Shown: positions 1-8,861 of the stretch, piece by piece | Layout of the letters: each line of letters opens with the position of its first letter | How positions within the stretch are numbered: the first letter of the stretch is position 1 | Notes under the pieces: generated by a model | What the model was told of the DNA's origin: nothing | The model's database searches: none | The model's input: the letters and a program-made list of their open reading frames with translations, nothing else | Origin: JADLBR01 sp964651705 | GTDB taxonomy: Bacteria > Verrucomicrobiota > Verrucomicrobiia > JADLBR01 | Assembly: GCA_964651705.1 (NCBI GenBank) | Contig: CAZYWZ010000005.1 | Span: forward strand, 39,507-103,506 | DNA length: 64,000 nucleotides | Reading direction: 5' to 3' | Position numbers and translations under genes: made by a program

Positions 1-257
1 GCGCGCTCCTGGAGGACGCGGAGCGTCATGTCCATCGCGAGTTCTCTGGCGAGCGTGGCGACGCGCGAGCGGAGTGCGCGCTCGTCGAAGCGCGCGGTGG
101 GCCAGGACGCCTGGAGGGTCATGCTGAAGCGGCCGTGGTGGACCTGTTCCTCGAGCGCCTCGATGTTGGCGCCCATCTGGAAGAGGAGGTTGGTGAATCG
201 TGCGATGACGCCGGAGCGGTCGCGGCCGATGACGGTGAGGCTGGTGTAGCGTTTCAT
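1..257 (-). CDS. ACT-domain protein, 3' end cut by window edge
   Basis: The reading frame starts with ATG at 257 and runs off the window, so only the first 85 residues are visible. They begin MKRYTSLTVIGRDRSGVIAR and continue with FTNLLFQMGANIEALEEQV. This is the beta-alpha-beta core of an ACT domain, with the G-x-x-A-x-hydrophobic turn that binds small ligands. ACT domains of this form open formyltetrahydrofolate deformylases and GcvR-like regulators, and the missing part is needed to choose between them. The gene starts 13 bases after the GntP permease gene and is probably co-transcribed with it, which hints at a metabolic or regulatory partner of that operon. Confidence 0.7.
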   Translation of the reverse strand, partial: MKRYTSLTVIGRDRSGVIARFTNLLFQMGANIEALEEQVHHGRFSMTLQASWPTARFDERALRSRVATLARELAMDMTLRVLQER

Positions 258-270
258 GGGTGGCTTCGAC

Positions 271-1677
271 CTAAACAAACGGCATGAGGCGGGAGAGGAT
301 CAGGCAGGCGGCGAGGCCCGCGACGGAATTGACGGTGACGACGATGGTCCAGGAGCGGAGGGTCTGGGATTCGTTGAGGCCGCCGAGGCGGCTGACGACC
401 CAGAAGCCGCTGTCGTTCATCCACGAGAGGATGAGGCCGCCGAAGCTGACGGCGAGGAAGACGTAGACGGGGTGGCAGGCGGTGTAGCCCTGGAGGAGGG
501 GGGCGATCATGGCGGAGGCGCTAAGGACGGCGACGGTGGTGGAGCCCTGGGCGGCGCGGATGACGGCGGCGACGGCCCAGCCGAGCAGGACGAGGTCGAC
601 CTGGCGTCCTTTGGCGAGGTCTTGGACGGCCTGGCCGATGCCGGCGTGGCCGAGCATGAGGCCGAAGGCACCGCCGGCACTGGTGATGAGGATGATGACG
701 CCGGCGGCCTCGAGGGGTTTGGCCATGAGGTCGGAGGCGGCGGCGAGGCCGATGCGGCGCTGGCGCATGAGGATGGCGAGGGAGCAGGCGGCGCCGAGGA
801 AGAGCGCGACGTGGCGATTGCCGAGGAGGCGGATGATGGCACAGGGGCCTGGGGCGGCCTGCGACCATGAGGGTATGGCCTCGACGGTAGAGCCGGCGCC
901 GAGGAGGAAGAGGGGCCCGAGGACGGGGAGCAGGGAGAGGGCGAGGGGCGGGAGTTCGGATTCGGGGCGTTCGGGGGCTGCGGCCGAGCCGGTGAGGTCG
1001 GGGGGCGGGATCTGGAGGCGGCGGTTGATCCATCCGGCGACGGACCATGAGGCCGCGAGGGGGAAGAGTCCGACGAGCAGCGCGGGGACCAGGGTCGAGC
1101 CGGGGTTGATGTGGAGTTGCTCGGCCATGGCGAGGGGGCCCGGGTGGGGCACGGCGGCGCAGTGGGTGATGCTGCCCGCGCAGCAGACGGCCATCAGGTA
1201 TAGGACGTAATCCTTGCCGGTGCGGCGCGCGAGGCCCTGCACCAGCGGCAGGAGCAGGAAGAGGTAGGTGTCGAAGAAGATGGGGATCGAGAGGACGTAG
1301 CTGCTCAGGAGGATGGCGAGGCCGGCGCGGCGTTCCCCGAAGGCAGCGAGGAAGCGGCGGACGACTTTTTCTGCGGCGCCGCTCTCGGCGAGGCACATGC
1401 CGATGACCGCGGCCATGGCGATGGGTATGGCGACCTTGCCGCAGACGACGCCGAATTCCCGCGCGGTGAGCTCGACGGCGGCGACGAGCGAGCCGGAGGC
1501 GCCGGCATCGGCCAGCGTGCCTCCGATGGCGCCGGCGACGACGGCGGCGATGAGGAGCGCGACGAAGGCGTGGAGGCGGGCGACGCCGATGAGCGCGACG
1601 AGCAGGCCGACGCTGACGAGCAGTGCGACGAAGGGGCGTGCGCCGAGGGCGGCGTCGGCTGCGGCGAGGGGGGTCAC
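271..1677 (-). CDS. GntP-family gluconate/organic acid:H+ permease
   Basis: A 468-residue integral membrane protein with about 12 hydrophobic segments, a normal length for the GntP family, which imports gluconate and related sugar acids with protons. Family-like stretches include SIPIFFDTYLFLLLPLV near residue 130, the AAVPHPGPLA loop near 175 and the C-terminal ILSWMNDSGFWVVSRLGGL. The start is GTG at 1677, four bases past the stop of the upstream isomerase-like gene, and no good ribosome site is visible, so translational coupling is likely. Its neighbour suggests uptake of a sugar or sugar acid that the isomerase-like enzyme then handles. The substrate cannot be read from sequence. Confidence 0.9.
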   Translation of the reverse strand: MTPLAAADAALGARPFVALLVSVGLLVALIGVARLHAFVALLIAAVVAGAIGGTLADAGASGSLVAAVELTAREFGVVCGKVAIPIAMAAVIGMCLAESGAAEKVVRRFLAAFGERRAGLAILLSSYVLSIPIFFDTYLFLLLPLVQGLARRTGKDYVLYLMAVCCAGSITHCAAVPHPGPLAMAEQLHINPGSTLVPALLVGLFPLAASWSVAGWINRRLQIPPPDLTGSAAAPERPESELPPLALSLLPVLGPLFLLGAGSTVEAIPSWSQAAPGPCAIIRLLGNRHVALFLGAACSLAILMRQRRIGLAAASDLMAKPLEAAGVIILITSAGGAFGLMLGHAGIGQAVQDLAKGRQVDLVLLGWAVAAVIRAAQGSTTVAVLSASAMIAPLLQGYTACHPVYVFLAVSFGGLILSWMNDSGFWVVSRLGGLNESQTLRSWTIVVTVNSVAGLAACLILSRLMPFV

Positions 1678-1683
1678 CGGAAA

Positions 1684-3291
1684 TCAGATCTTGCCACAGA
1701 GGTGGACCTTGAGGCCGAGGGCATCCATCATGGCGGCCTTGGCGTAGAGGGCCTTCCGGGCGGTGGAGAGGTCCTTGCCGTAGGCGACCTGGATGTGGTT
1801 GGACTTGTGGCGCGCCATCATCTGGTCGCGGGAGATATCGCGGAGCACGACGTGCATGATGGGCCACTGGGACGTGGTGAGGCGCCAGCGCTCCTCGGTT
1901 TCCGCGCGCGGCAATTCCACCACCTCGCCGATCCCGGTGTCGAAATGGAGACGGTCCCCGGAGACGTAGGCACGGCTCCAGACGACATAGCCGGGTTTGC
2001 TGATGCCCTTGACGGTGCTGCCGCCGAGGCGGAAATACATCGCGGGCTGCCGTTCGCCGACGGCGCCGGCGTAGCCCCCGACGAAGTGCGCGGGAGGCGC
2101 GGCGCCGGAGATCTCGAAGACCCAGACGAAATCGTCGATGCCGTCGCCCTGGTAGTGGCGACCCCACCGGAGGTCATGGAGGGTGTTTTCCGGGGGCAGT
2201 CCCATGGCGTTCCAGACGCGCTGGGTGACGAGCCCGTCGAGGCCCGCGCATTCGTCGACCTCGTTGAAGTGCGGCAGGGGCTGGCCGGGGTAGAGTTCCT
2301 CGCCCGAGCCCTCGCGGCGGACCGGCGGTCGCTCGGCGTTATTCAGGAGGCCCTCGGCGAGATCGGAGGCGGGCGCGAGGTCCTTGAGGCCCTGCTGGTA
2401 TTGGATCCCGATGGTCGCGCAGCCGAATTCGTCCGCGATGCGCGCGGCGGCGATGTACATCTTGCACTGCCCCAGGATCTGGTTTTCGGTGAGGTCGGTG
2501 CCCTCGTCGTTGCCGAGCTGGAACTTCATCCCCCGGTCCACGATCCAGCGATAGGCCTCGCGCGCCTCGTCGTCGGAGACCGCGAGCATCTTGGCGTAAA
2601 GGGCGGATTGGGAGAGGCGCTCCTTGTAGACGCCGGTGGGGTGGAGCAGGGCGTCGGGGATGATGGCGTTGAACATGCCCATGCAGCCCTCGTCGAAGAC
2701 CCCCATGATGGCCTTGTCGCGGAGCAGTTCCGCCGCGAGTTTCCGCCCGAGCCTGGCGCTGCCCTTGGAGGCGTCGGAGGCCCTGAAGGGGCGGACGTGT
2801 TTCTCGGGGTGCCTGACGCGGCCCTTCTTCAGCCACTCGCGGAGGCCGCGGACGAAGAACTTGTCGGTGAAGTCCTCGCTCCAGAGGGAGCTATACCTGA
2901 CGCCGGCTTTGGTGAGGCTGCCGTTGAGGTTGAGCATGCCGACGAGGCCGGGCCAGGTGCCGGACCAGTTGGCGACGGTGAGGATCGGGCCCTCGTGGGT
3001 GCAGAGGCCGTGGAGGACGTGGTGGCTATACTGCCAGACCGCCTCGGCCACGACCAGGGGCGCGTCTTTCGGGATGTCGCGGAAGACCTCCATGCCGCGC
3101 TTCTGGCTGTCGATGAAGCCGTGGCCCTTGGCGGGATCGAAGGGATGGCCGCGGACGACCCTGTGCCCCTCGCGCTCGATGGCGGCGATGACCTGTGCCT
3201 CCATCGCCTCCTGGGCCGCCCAGCAGTTCTGGTTGGCCGATAGGCGCAGGTCGCCGTTCGCGATCAGGTAGATGGGTTTGCTCTTCTTCAT
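1684..3291 (-). CDS. L-fucose/L-arabinose isomerase-like protein
   Basis: A 535-residue soluble protein. It resembles the fucose/arabinose isomerase superfamily in overall layout: an N-terminal Rossmann-like part beginning KPIYLIANGDLRLSANQNC, a middle part with GVFDEGCMGMFNAIIPDALL, and a C-terminal barrel part with HFNEVDECAGLDGLVTQ. I assign the family from general resemblance, and the metal ligands are not certain. The frame is open up to 3534, but ATG at 3291 is preceded by GCGGAGGCG about ten bases upstream and gives a natural N-terminus, so it was chosen. It heads the operon with the GntP permease, which fits sugar or sugar-acid catabolism. Confidence 0.6.
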   Translation of the reverse strand: MKKSKPIYLIANGDLRLSANQNCWAAQEAMEAQVIAAIEREGHRVVRGHPFDPAKGHGFIDSQKRGMEVFRDIPKDAPLVVAEAVWQYSHHVLHGLCTHEGPILTVANWSGTWPGLVGMLNLNGSLTKAGVRYSSLWSEDFTDKFFVRGLREWLKKGRVRHPEKHVRPFRASDASKGSARLGRKLAAELLRDKAIMGVFDEGCMGMFNAIIPDALLHPTGVYKERLSQSALYAKMLAVSDDEAREAYRWIVDRGMKFQLGNDEGTDLTENQILGQCKMYIAAARIADEFGCATIGIQYQQGLKDLAPASDLAEGLLNNAERPPVRREGSGEELYPGQPLPHFNEVDECAGLDGLVTQRVWNAMGLPPENTLHDLRWGRHYQGDGIDDFVWVFEISGAAPPAHFVGGYAGAVGERQPAMYFRLGGSTVKGISKPGYVVWSRAYVSGDRLHFDTGIGEVVELPRAETEERWRLTTSQWPIMHVVLRDISRDQMMARHKSNHIQVAYGKDLSTARKALYAKAAMMDALGLKVHLCGKI

Positions 3292-3608
3292 CGTGGTTCG
3301 CCTCCGCGGTGGGCCCCTCGGGGCCGGTGTTTCGTGGGTGAAGACAATGGTTCGGAACTCCGGGCGATGGTGCCGCGGGGGTTCCCGCGAAGTCAAGGGG
3401 GATTCGGGTTCCCACAACGCGCCGTGATCGGGGCCGTCGGCCGAAGCCGGAAGCGGCTTCGCTACGGGTTGGGCGAGGGCTCGGCGGTGGCGAAGGGCCT
3501 TCGCCGTTCGGGGGGTCACGGAGGCGTGGGGCATGGTGGGTCGGGGGGCTTTTCGGGGGGTCGGATTGGAAGGCGCGGCTTTCCAGCAGGTTAAGGAGAA
3601 AAAAGTTG
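3292..3608. other. Divergent intergenic region
   Basis: This 317-base GC-rich gap separates the leftward isomerase operon from the rightward cell-division operon. I see no RNA gene, no convincing small gene and no strong palindrome. The promoter for the leftward operon must lie here, but I could not identify a clear -35/-10 pair. Confidence 0.5.
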
Positions 3609-3636
3609 TTGACCTGGGGGGAGTGGTGGGTAGATT
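3609..3636 (+). promoter_or_regulatory. Probable sigma-70 promoter of the dcw operon
   Basis: TTGACC at 3609-3614 matches the -35 consensus at five of six bases. After 16 bases comes TAGATT at 3631-3636, four of six for the -10 box. The pair sits about 60 bases before the mraZ start and overlaps the MraZ operator repeats, as expected for an autoregulated promoter. Confidence 0.6.
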
Positions 3637-3651
3637 TGGGTCAATGTGGGG
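3627..3651 (+). promoter_or_regulatory. MraZ operator: three TGGGN repeats with 5-bp spacers
   Basis: TGGGT occurs at 3627-3631 and 3637-3641 and TGGGG at 3647-3651, so the repeats are exactly ten bases apart with five-base spacers. This is the arrangement described for the MraZ binding site in Escherichia coli. It covers the -10 box and the expected transcription start, so MraZ binding would repress the whole cluster. A fourth TGGGG at 3615-3619 is out of register by two bases. Confidence 0.8.
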
Positions 3652-3695
3652 CCAAGAGTGCCGCTAAGGGGTATTGGCCCATGTGAGAAGAAGAG

Positions 3696-4112
3696 ATGCC
3701 GGCGAATTACACAGATCATTTTGAGCACATGCTCGATGAGAAGCGTCGTCTGACGATACCGGCGGAGTGGCGTGACGAGGGTTACGAGAAGCAGCTGTTC
3801 GTATTTCCGTCGGCGGACGGGTGTTTGAAGGTTTATCCGAATTCGTGGTTGGCGGCGCGGCAGGAGAAGATCGCGGAGTTGAAGATGGGGGATCCGTTGC
3901 GGAAGCAGATCGAGCGGGTGGCGGGGACGGCGCAGAAGCTGGTGTGGGACGGTCAGGGGCGGGTGAGGGTGAAGGACGGGCTATTGGCGCGGGCCGGGAT
4001 CGATCGGGCGGTGCTGATGGTGGGGGCGTTGGATCATTTTGAGTTATGGGATCCGGGGCGGCGCGAATCGGTGTCGCCGGTGGAGGTGAACGTGGAGGAG
4101 GCAGACATATGA
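3696..4112 (+). CDS. mraZ: Transcriptional regulator MraZ
   Basis: 138 residues with two SpoVT/AbrB-type halves: residues about 7-50 (HMLDEKRRLTIPAEW) and about 80-125 (VWDGQGRVRVKDGLLARAG, ending FELWD). MraZ is a ring-forming DNA-binding protein that controls the division and cell-wall cluster from its own promoter. It is the first gene of the cluster here, and the three-repeat operator lies 45 bases upstream. The start has a purine-rich GAGAAGAAGAG just upstream. Its stop overlaps the next start codon as ATGA. Confidence 0.97.
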   Translation: MPANYTDHFEHMLDEKRRLTIPAEWRDEGYEKQLFVFPSADGCLKVYPNSWLAARQEKIAELKMGDPLRKQIERVAGTAQKLVWDGQGRVRVKDGLLARAGIDRAVLMVGALDHFELWDPGRRESVSPVEVNVEEADI

Positions 4113-4303
4113 AAGTGGGCAAGGCGGACATCCTGGTGGAGTGGCTGGAGCGCCGCCGGGCGCTGCTGGACCAGGAGGCGGCGATGGGCGAGGAGGTGCG
4201 GCGGGCGCGGGCGGTGCGCGTCGGCGAGAGGATCGAGCGGCTGCGCGCGATGGCCGATGGATTTTCCCTGAAGCGGGCGGCGAATGGTCCGCCGATGAAC
4301 TGA
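4109..4303 (+). CDS. Small charged helical protein between mraZ and rsmH
   Basis: A 64-residue frame starting at ATG 4109, which overlaps the mraZ stop as ATGA. The product is MKVGKADILVEWLERRRALL followed by a mostly helical, Arg/Glu-rich stretch and the tail GPPMN. It has no signal or membrane segment, and heptad-like spacing suggests a short coiled coil. I do not recognise a family. The translational coupling to mraZ and the position before rsmH argue that it is a real dcw gene, perhaps a small division or regulatory factor. Confidence 0.65.
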   Translation: MKVGKADILVEWLERRRALLDQEAAMGEEVRRARAVRVGERIERLRAMADGFSLKRAANGPPMN

Positions 4304-4328
4304 GGCCGTCTGGGGTGGTGAGGGCGAT

Positions 4329-5264
4329 TTGGAAAGGAGAGGCGAACCGTGGCACCGGCCGGTGATGGTGGGCGAGGTATTGGAGGCGCTGCGAGCGGCG
4401 CCGGGCAAGATGTATTTCGACGGGACGGTGGGGATGGGGGGCCACAGCGAGGCGCTGCTGGAGCGCGGGGCGTGGGTGATCGGGCGGGATCGGGACGCGG
4501 AGGCGCTGGCGGAGGCGGGGCGGCGGCTGGCGCGATTCGGGGAGGCGTTTTGCGCGCAGCGCGGGGATTTCGGTGGGCTGGAGGCGTACGGGGATGGGAC
4601 ATTCGACGGGGTGCTGTTGGATCTGGGGGTGGGGTCGCACCAGCTGGAGGAGGCTGGGAGGGGGTTCAGTTTTCGATTCGACGCGCCGCTGGACATGCGG
4701 TTCGACCGCTCGGGGGGGCAATCGGCCGCCGAGCTGGTGCGTTCGGCGACGGAGGAGGATCTGGTGCGGATCTTGCGTGAGTATGGGGAGGAGCCGCGGG
4801 CGCGGCGGATCGCGCGGGCGATCATCTCGTGGCGGCGGAAGGGTGGCGCCCTGACGACGCTGGGGTTGGCGGGCGTGGTGGAGGCGGCGTGCGGGGGCCG
4901 GCATGGCGCGAGGATCCATCCGGCGACGCGGACGTTCCAGGCGCTGCGGATCGCGGTCAACGACGAGCTGGGCTCGCTGCGGCGGGCGCTGGGGGCCTCG
5001 GCGCGGGCGCTGAAGCCGGGCGGCCGGCTGGCGGTGATCACGTTCCATTCGCTGGAGGACCGGATCGTCAAGGGGTTCATGCGCGAGGCGAGCCGGGAGT
5101 ACGAGGACACCCCGGAGTGGCCCAACAGCGTGCCGAATCCGGCGAGGGCGTTCGAGATGGTGACGCGGAAACCGGTGGTGCCATCGGCGCGGGAGTGCGA
5201 GGAGAATCCGCGGGCCCGGAGCGCGAAGTTGCGGGTGGCCGAGAGACTGGGAGGTGGGTCGTGA
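4329..5264 (+). CDS. rsmH: 16S rRNA (cytosine(1402)-N(4))-methyltransferase RsmH
   Basis: 311 residues, the normal size for RsmH (MraW), which methylates the ribosomal P-site base C1402 using S-adenosylmethionine. The SAM-binding motif DGTVGMGGHS is at residues 31-40, followed by LLDLGVGSHQL, DMRFDRSGGQSAAELV and the C-terminal FHSLEDRIVKGFM and KPVVPSARECEENPRARSAKL. The start is TTG at 4329 with GAGGG five bases upstream. No ATG or GTG start lies in frame before the conserved HRPVM segment. The gene keeps its usual place after mraZ, and its stop overlaps ftsL as GTGA. Confidence 0.97.
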   Translation: MERRGEPWHRPVMVGEVLEALRAAPGKMYFDGTVGMGGHSEALLERGAWVIGRDRDAEALAEAGRRLARFGEAFCAQRGDFGGLEAYGDGTFDGVLLDLGVGSHQLEEAGRGFSFRFDAPLDMRFDRSGGQSAAELVRSATEEDLVRILREYGEEPRARRIARAIISWRRKGGALTTLGLAGVVEAACGGRHGARIHPATRTFQALRIAVNDELGSLRRALGASARALKPGGRLAVITFHSLEDRIVKGFMREASREYEDTPEWPNSVPNPARAFEMVTRKPVVPSARECEENPRARSAKLRVAERLGGGS

Positions 5265-5626
5265 GAAATCGCAGGAGGGTCGGGCAATCTTTGAGGTTCA
5301 TGGTCGCGATCAAGCTGGTCGCGTTCACGGCGATGCTGACGCTCATGGCGCTGGTGTTCGTCATGCAGAACACCACGATCAAGAGGCTCAACGACGATAT
5401 CGTGGGGCTCGAGCAGCGGCAGGCGCAGCTGGCGGACGAGGTGCGCATCAAGCGGGCGCTGCTGGCGCGGCTGCAGAATCCGGAGTGGATCCGGAGGCGC
5501 ATCGCGGAGATGGGGCTGGAGTTGCAGGAGGTGCGCTCGGAGCAGATCGTGCGCGCCTATGGGATGCCGCTCGCGGGAGGGTCGCGGGTCGTCCGCGTGG
5601 CCGAGGAGGCGGTGATGGGCCCGTGA
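5261..5626 (+). CDS. ftsL: Cell division protein FtsL
   Basis: A 121-residue bitopic protein with a basic N-terminus (RNRRRVGQSLR), one membrane segment at about residues 13-35, and a periplasmic coiled coil (NDDIVGLEQRQAQLADEV). This layout and the position between rsmH and ftsI are typical of FtsL, which forms the FtsQLB complex that activates FtsWI. FtsL sequences are poorly conserved, so the call relies on topology and synteny. The GTG start at 5261 overlaps the rsmH stop, and its own stop overlaps the ftsI GTG, both as GTGA. Confidence 0.88.
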   Translation: MRNRRRVGQSLRFMVAIKLVAFTAMLTLMALVFVMQNTTIKRLNDDIVGLEQRQAQLADEVRIKRALLARLQNPEWIRRRIAEMGLELQEVRSEQIVRAYGMPLAGGSRVVRVAEEAVMGP

Positions 5627-7395
5627 AAGACGACACCACGTGGCGGATAGCGCTGGCCGTGACGGTCATCGTCAGCGGCCTGAGCCTGCTGTCGCTGCGC
5701 CTGGTGCAACTCCAGATCGTCGACCACCCGCACTATCTGGACCGCGCCAAACAGAACCACACCTTCCGGCGGACGGTGCCGGCGCGGCGGGGGGAGATCG
5801 TGGACTGCGCGGGGAACCTGCTGGCGACGACGGTGCCGCTGAAGAGGGTGATGGCGGACCTGAACAAGATGCGCCAGCTCCTGGAGCGCAACCGGAAGAA
5901 CGTCCTGCGGGATGGCAAGGAGCGGGTGACGGAGCCGGGGCACATCGCGGCGCGGCTGGCGCCGTATCTCGGCGTGCCGGAGGCGGGGCTGGCCGCGCAA
6001 CTATCGTCGCGGCGGGATCTGGTGACGCTGCGGGCGGAGCTGGACATCGAGACGTGGCGGGCGATCGACGGGCTGCGGCTGCCCGGGATCGAGGCGGTGG
6101 ACGCGTTCAAGCGGGTCTATCCCTCGGGGCGGCTGGCGAGCCACGTGGTCGGCTACGTGGATGGCGAGGGGGTTGGGCGCGGGGGGGTGGAGGCGACGAT
6201 GCACGACTACCTGCGCGGGGTGGAGGGCTGGTACCAGTCGCAGAAGGATGCGCTGCTGAGGGAGCTGCGGATGTATCGGTCGCAGGATGCGCCGCCAAAG
6301 CACGGCTACACGGTGGCGCTGACGCTGGATCAGACCGTCCAGCTCATCGTCGAGGAGGAACTGGACCGCGCGCTGATCGAGCACCAGGCGGCGGGGGCCT
6401 GCGCGGTCGTGATGCGCCCCTCGACCGGCGAGATACTCGCGATGGCGAACCGGCCGACCTTCGACCCGAACGACATGGAGTCGCCCGACTGGGCGACGGT
6501 GCGGAACCGGTGCGTCTCCGACACCTACGAGCCCGGGTCGACGTTCAAGATCGTGGCACTCGCCGCCGCCCTGGAGGAGGGGCGGGCCGGGCTAGAGACT
6601 CCGGTATTCTGCGAGAACGGCCGTTACGAGTACGCGGGCTTTCCCCTCAGGGACACGGGTTCCTACGGGATGCTGACGGTCAAGCAGGCCTTTCAGAAAT
6701 CGAGCAACATCGCGTTCGCGAAACTTGGCATCCAGATGGGGGCGCGGGGGCTGTACCGGCACGCGCGGGCGTTTGGGTTTGGGGACGAGGCGCTCGGGGG
6801 GATGCTGCCTGCGGAGGCGCGGGGCAAGGTGTCGCCGCCGGACAGCTGGTCGGAGGTTTCGGTGAGCCGCGTGCCGATCGGCTACGAGGTTTCGGTGACG
6901 CCGCTGCAGATGGCGGCGGCGTTCTGCGCGGTGGCCAACCGCGGGGTGTGGATGCGTCCTCTGCTGGTCAAGGAGGTGCGGGACGCGCGGGGGCAGATCG
7001 TGGCGCGTTTCGCGCCGAAGCCGGTGCGCCAGGTGATCCGGGGCGAGACGGCGGACGCGGTGATCGAGGCGCTGGAGGCGGTCGTGTCCGAGGAGGGCAC
7101 GGGAAAGAGGGCGATGGTGCCGAACTTCGCGGTGGCGGGGAAGACGGGCACGACGAAGAAGATCGATCCGCTGACCAAGCAGTATTCGGAGAGGCGGTAC
7201 ATGGCGTCATTTGCGGGTATGGTCCCGTCGCGGGAACCGTCCTTCGTGGTGGTCGTGGTGATCGATGAGCCGCAGGGCGACGTGTACTATGGCGGCCTGG
7301 TGGCGGGCCCGGTTTTCTCGGCGATGGCGGGGAGGATCGCGCGGCATCTGGATCTGGAGCCGGTCTACCCGCGGGCGGAGGTGGTGAGGCGATGA
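5623..7395 (+). CDS. ftsI: Division-specific peptidoglycan transpeptidase FtsI (PBP3)
   Basis: A 590-residue class B penicillin-binding protein with a single N-terminal membrane anchor (about residues 8-27). Next comes a pedestal/dimerisation domain, starting with FRRTVPARRGEIVDCAGNLL, and a C-terminal transpeptidase domain. The active-site motifs are complete: S306-T-F-K, S360-S-N, and K-T-G-T beginning at residue 507. The enzyme cross-links septal peptidoglycan with FtsW as glycosyltransferase partner. The GTG start overlaps ftsL. The stop overlaps the murE start as ATGA. Confidence 0.97.
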   Translation: MKDDTTWRIALAVTVIVSGLSLLSLRLVQLQIVDHPHYLDRAKQNHTFRRTVPARRGEIVDCAGNLLATTVPLKRVMADLNKMRQLLERNRKNVLRDGKERVTEPGHIAARLAPYLGVPEAGLAAQLSSRRDLVTLRAELDIETWRAIDGLRLPGIEAVDAFKRVYPSGRLASHVVGYVDGEGVGRGGVEATMHDYLRGVEGWYQSQKDALLRELRMYRSQDAPPKHGYTVALTLDQTVQLIVEEELDRALIEHQAAGACAVVMRPSTGEILAMANRPTFDPNDMESPDWATVRNRCVSDTYEPGSTFKIVALAAALEEGRAGLETPVFCENGRYEYAGFPLRDTGSYGMLTVKQAFQKSSNIAFAKLGIQMGARGLYRHARAFGFGDEALGGMLPAEARGKVSPPDSWSEVSVSRVPIGYEVSVTPLQMAAAFCAVANRGVWMRPLLVKEVRDARGQIVARFAPKPVRQVIRGETADAVIEALEAVVSEEGTGKRAMVPNFAVAGKTGTTKKIDPLTKQYSERRYMASFAGMVPSREPSFVVVVVIDEPQGDVYYGGLVAGPVFSAMAGRIARHLDLEPVYPRAEVVRR

Positions 7396-8861
7396 GGCTG
7401 TCCGAACTCATCGCGGCCGTGGGAGGGGCGACGGTCCAGGGGCCTTCCGACGTGGAGGTCCGCGGGCTGGCGCACGACTCGCGAGCGGTGCGGGCCGGAG
7501 ATCTCTTCTTTGCGGTGCGGGGCGGTCACGTGGACGGGACGTCGTTCGTGCCCGACGCGGTGAAGCGGGGGGCGGTGGCGGTGGTGGCGGAGCAGGCGTG
7601 GTCTCCGGCGCCGGGGGTCGCCGCCGTGAGCGTGCCGGCGGTGCGCCCGGCGATGGCGGCGATGGCGCGGCTATTCCGCGGGAGGCCGGACGAGGGCCTG
7701 AAGATGGTCGGGGTGACGGGGACCAACGGGAAGACGACGACGACGTTTCTGGTGAAGCACCTGATGGAGCGGGCGGGGGTGCGGTGCGGGCTGATGGGGA
7801 CGGTGCGCTACGAGATCGGCGAGCGCGTCCTCCCCGCGGCGCGGACGACGCCGGAGTCGTGTGACTTCTATTGGCTGCTGTCCAAGATGGTGGAGGGCGC
7901 TTGCGGTGCGGTGGCGATCGAGGTCTCCTCCCATGCGCTGGTGCAAGACCGCGTGGCGGGGGCCAAATTCGACGTGGCGGTCTTCACCAACCTGAGCCGG
8001 GATCACCTGGATTTTCACCGGACGATGGACGAATATTTCGAGGCGAAGCGGCGGCTATTCGCGTGGCAGGCGAAGGCTGGGGGCTCGGCGGTGATCAACG
8101 CGGGAGATGCGCGGGGCCGGCAGCTGCTGGCGGATCCTGCCGTGGAGTTCCGGAAGGTGTCATACGCGGAGCGCGGCGCGGACATCGGGTGGGCCGCGCA
8201 TGGGTGGAGCCCGGCCGGGGGCCGGGTGGAGTTTTTCGCGGGCGGGGAGCGGGAGGCGGTGGCGCTCCCGCTGGTGGGGGAATTCAATCTGGAGAACGCG
8301 GCGGCGGCGATCGGGGCGGTGATGTCCCTGGGCGTGGCGTTCCGCGATGCGGTGCGTTGGCTGGCGGACGCGCCGCCGGTGCCGGGGCGCCTGGAGCGCG
8401 TGCGTGGCGGGGCGTTCGGCGCCACGGTGCTGGTGGATTACGCGCACACCGACGATGCGCTGGCCAAGGCGCTGGGGGTGCTCAAGGGGTTGCCGCACGG
8501 GCGGCTGATCTGCGTGTTCGGGTGCGGGGGCGACCGGGACCGGAGCAAGAGGCCGCTGATGGGGCGTGCGGCGTCCGCACTGAGCGATCTGGTGATCCTG
8601 ACCTTGGACAATCCGCGGGGCGAGGATCCCGCGGCGATCCTCGCGGAAATACGGGCGGGGCTGGAGCCGGGCGCGGCTCACGAGGTGATCGAGGATCGCC
8701 GCGAGGCGATCCGGCGGGCGATCCGGTTGGCCGGCGAGGGGGACATTGTCCTGATCGCGGGCAAGGGCCACGAGACCTACCAAGAGATCGGCGGGGCGCG
8801 TTTCCCGTTTGACGACCGGGAGGTCGCGGCCGAGGCGATGGGGGAACGATGCGCCGGATGA
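7392..8861 (+). CDS. murE: UDP-MurNAc-tripeptide synthetase MurE
   Basis: A 489-residue Mur ligase that adds the third residue of the peptidoglycan stem peptide in the cytoplasm. The ATP loop GTNGKTTTT is at residues 110-118. The middle domain has TTPESCDFYWLL and EVSSHAL, with NLSRDHLDFH following. DNPR at residues 406-409, within DNPRGEDP, is the signature of meso-diaminopimelate rather than lysine specificity. That predicts Gram-negative-type A1gamma peptidoglycan. Both ends overlap neighbouring genes. Confidence 0.98.
   Translation: MRLSELIAAVGGATVQGPSDVEVRGLAHDSRAVRAGDLFFAVRGGHVDGTSFVPDAVKRGAVAVVAEQAWSPAPGVAAVSVPAVRPAMAAMARLFRGRPDEGLKMVGVTGTNGKTTTTFLVKHLMERAGVRCGLMGTVRYEIGERVLPAARTTPESCDFYWLLSKMVEGACGAVAIEVSSHALVQDRVAGAKFDVAVFTNLSRDHLDFHRTMDEYFEAKRRLFAWQAKAGGSAVINAGDARGRQLLADPAVEFRKVSYAERGADIGWAAHGWSPAGGRVEFFAGGEREAVALPLVGEFNLENAAAAIGAVMSLGVAFRDAVRWLADAPPVPGRLERVRGGAFGATVLVDYAHTDDALAKALGVLKGLPHGRLICVFGCGGDRDRSKRPLMGRAASALSDLVILTLDNPRGEDPAAILAEIRAGLEPGAAHEVIEDRREAIRRAIRLAGEGDIVLIAGKGHETYQEIGGARFPFDDREVAAEAMGERCAG

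Noticed and set aside
256..870. A 204-codon acidic plus-strand frame
   Set aside because: Gly/Ala/Asp/Glu-rich shadow antisense to the GntP permease.
521..2167. A 548-codon minus-strand frame overlapping the GntP and isomerase-like genes
   Set aside because: The translation is an Arg/Pro-rich shadow in a different frame of two recognisable proteins.
4034..5287. A 417-codon minus-strand frame opposite rsmH
   Set aside because: Antisense shadow of a well-conserved gene, with no family features.
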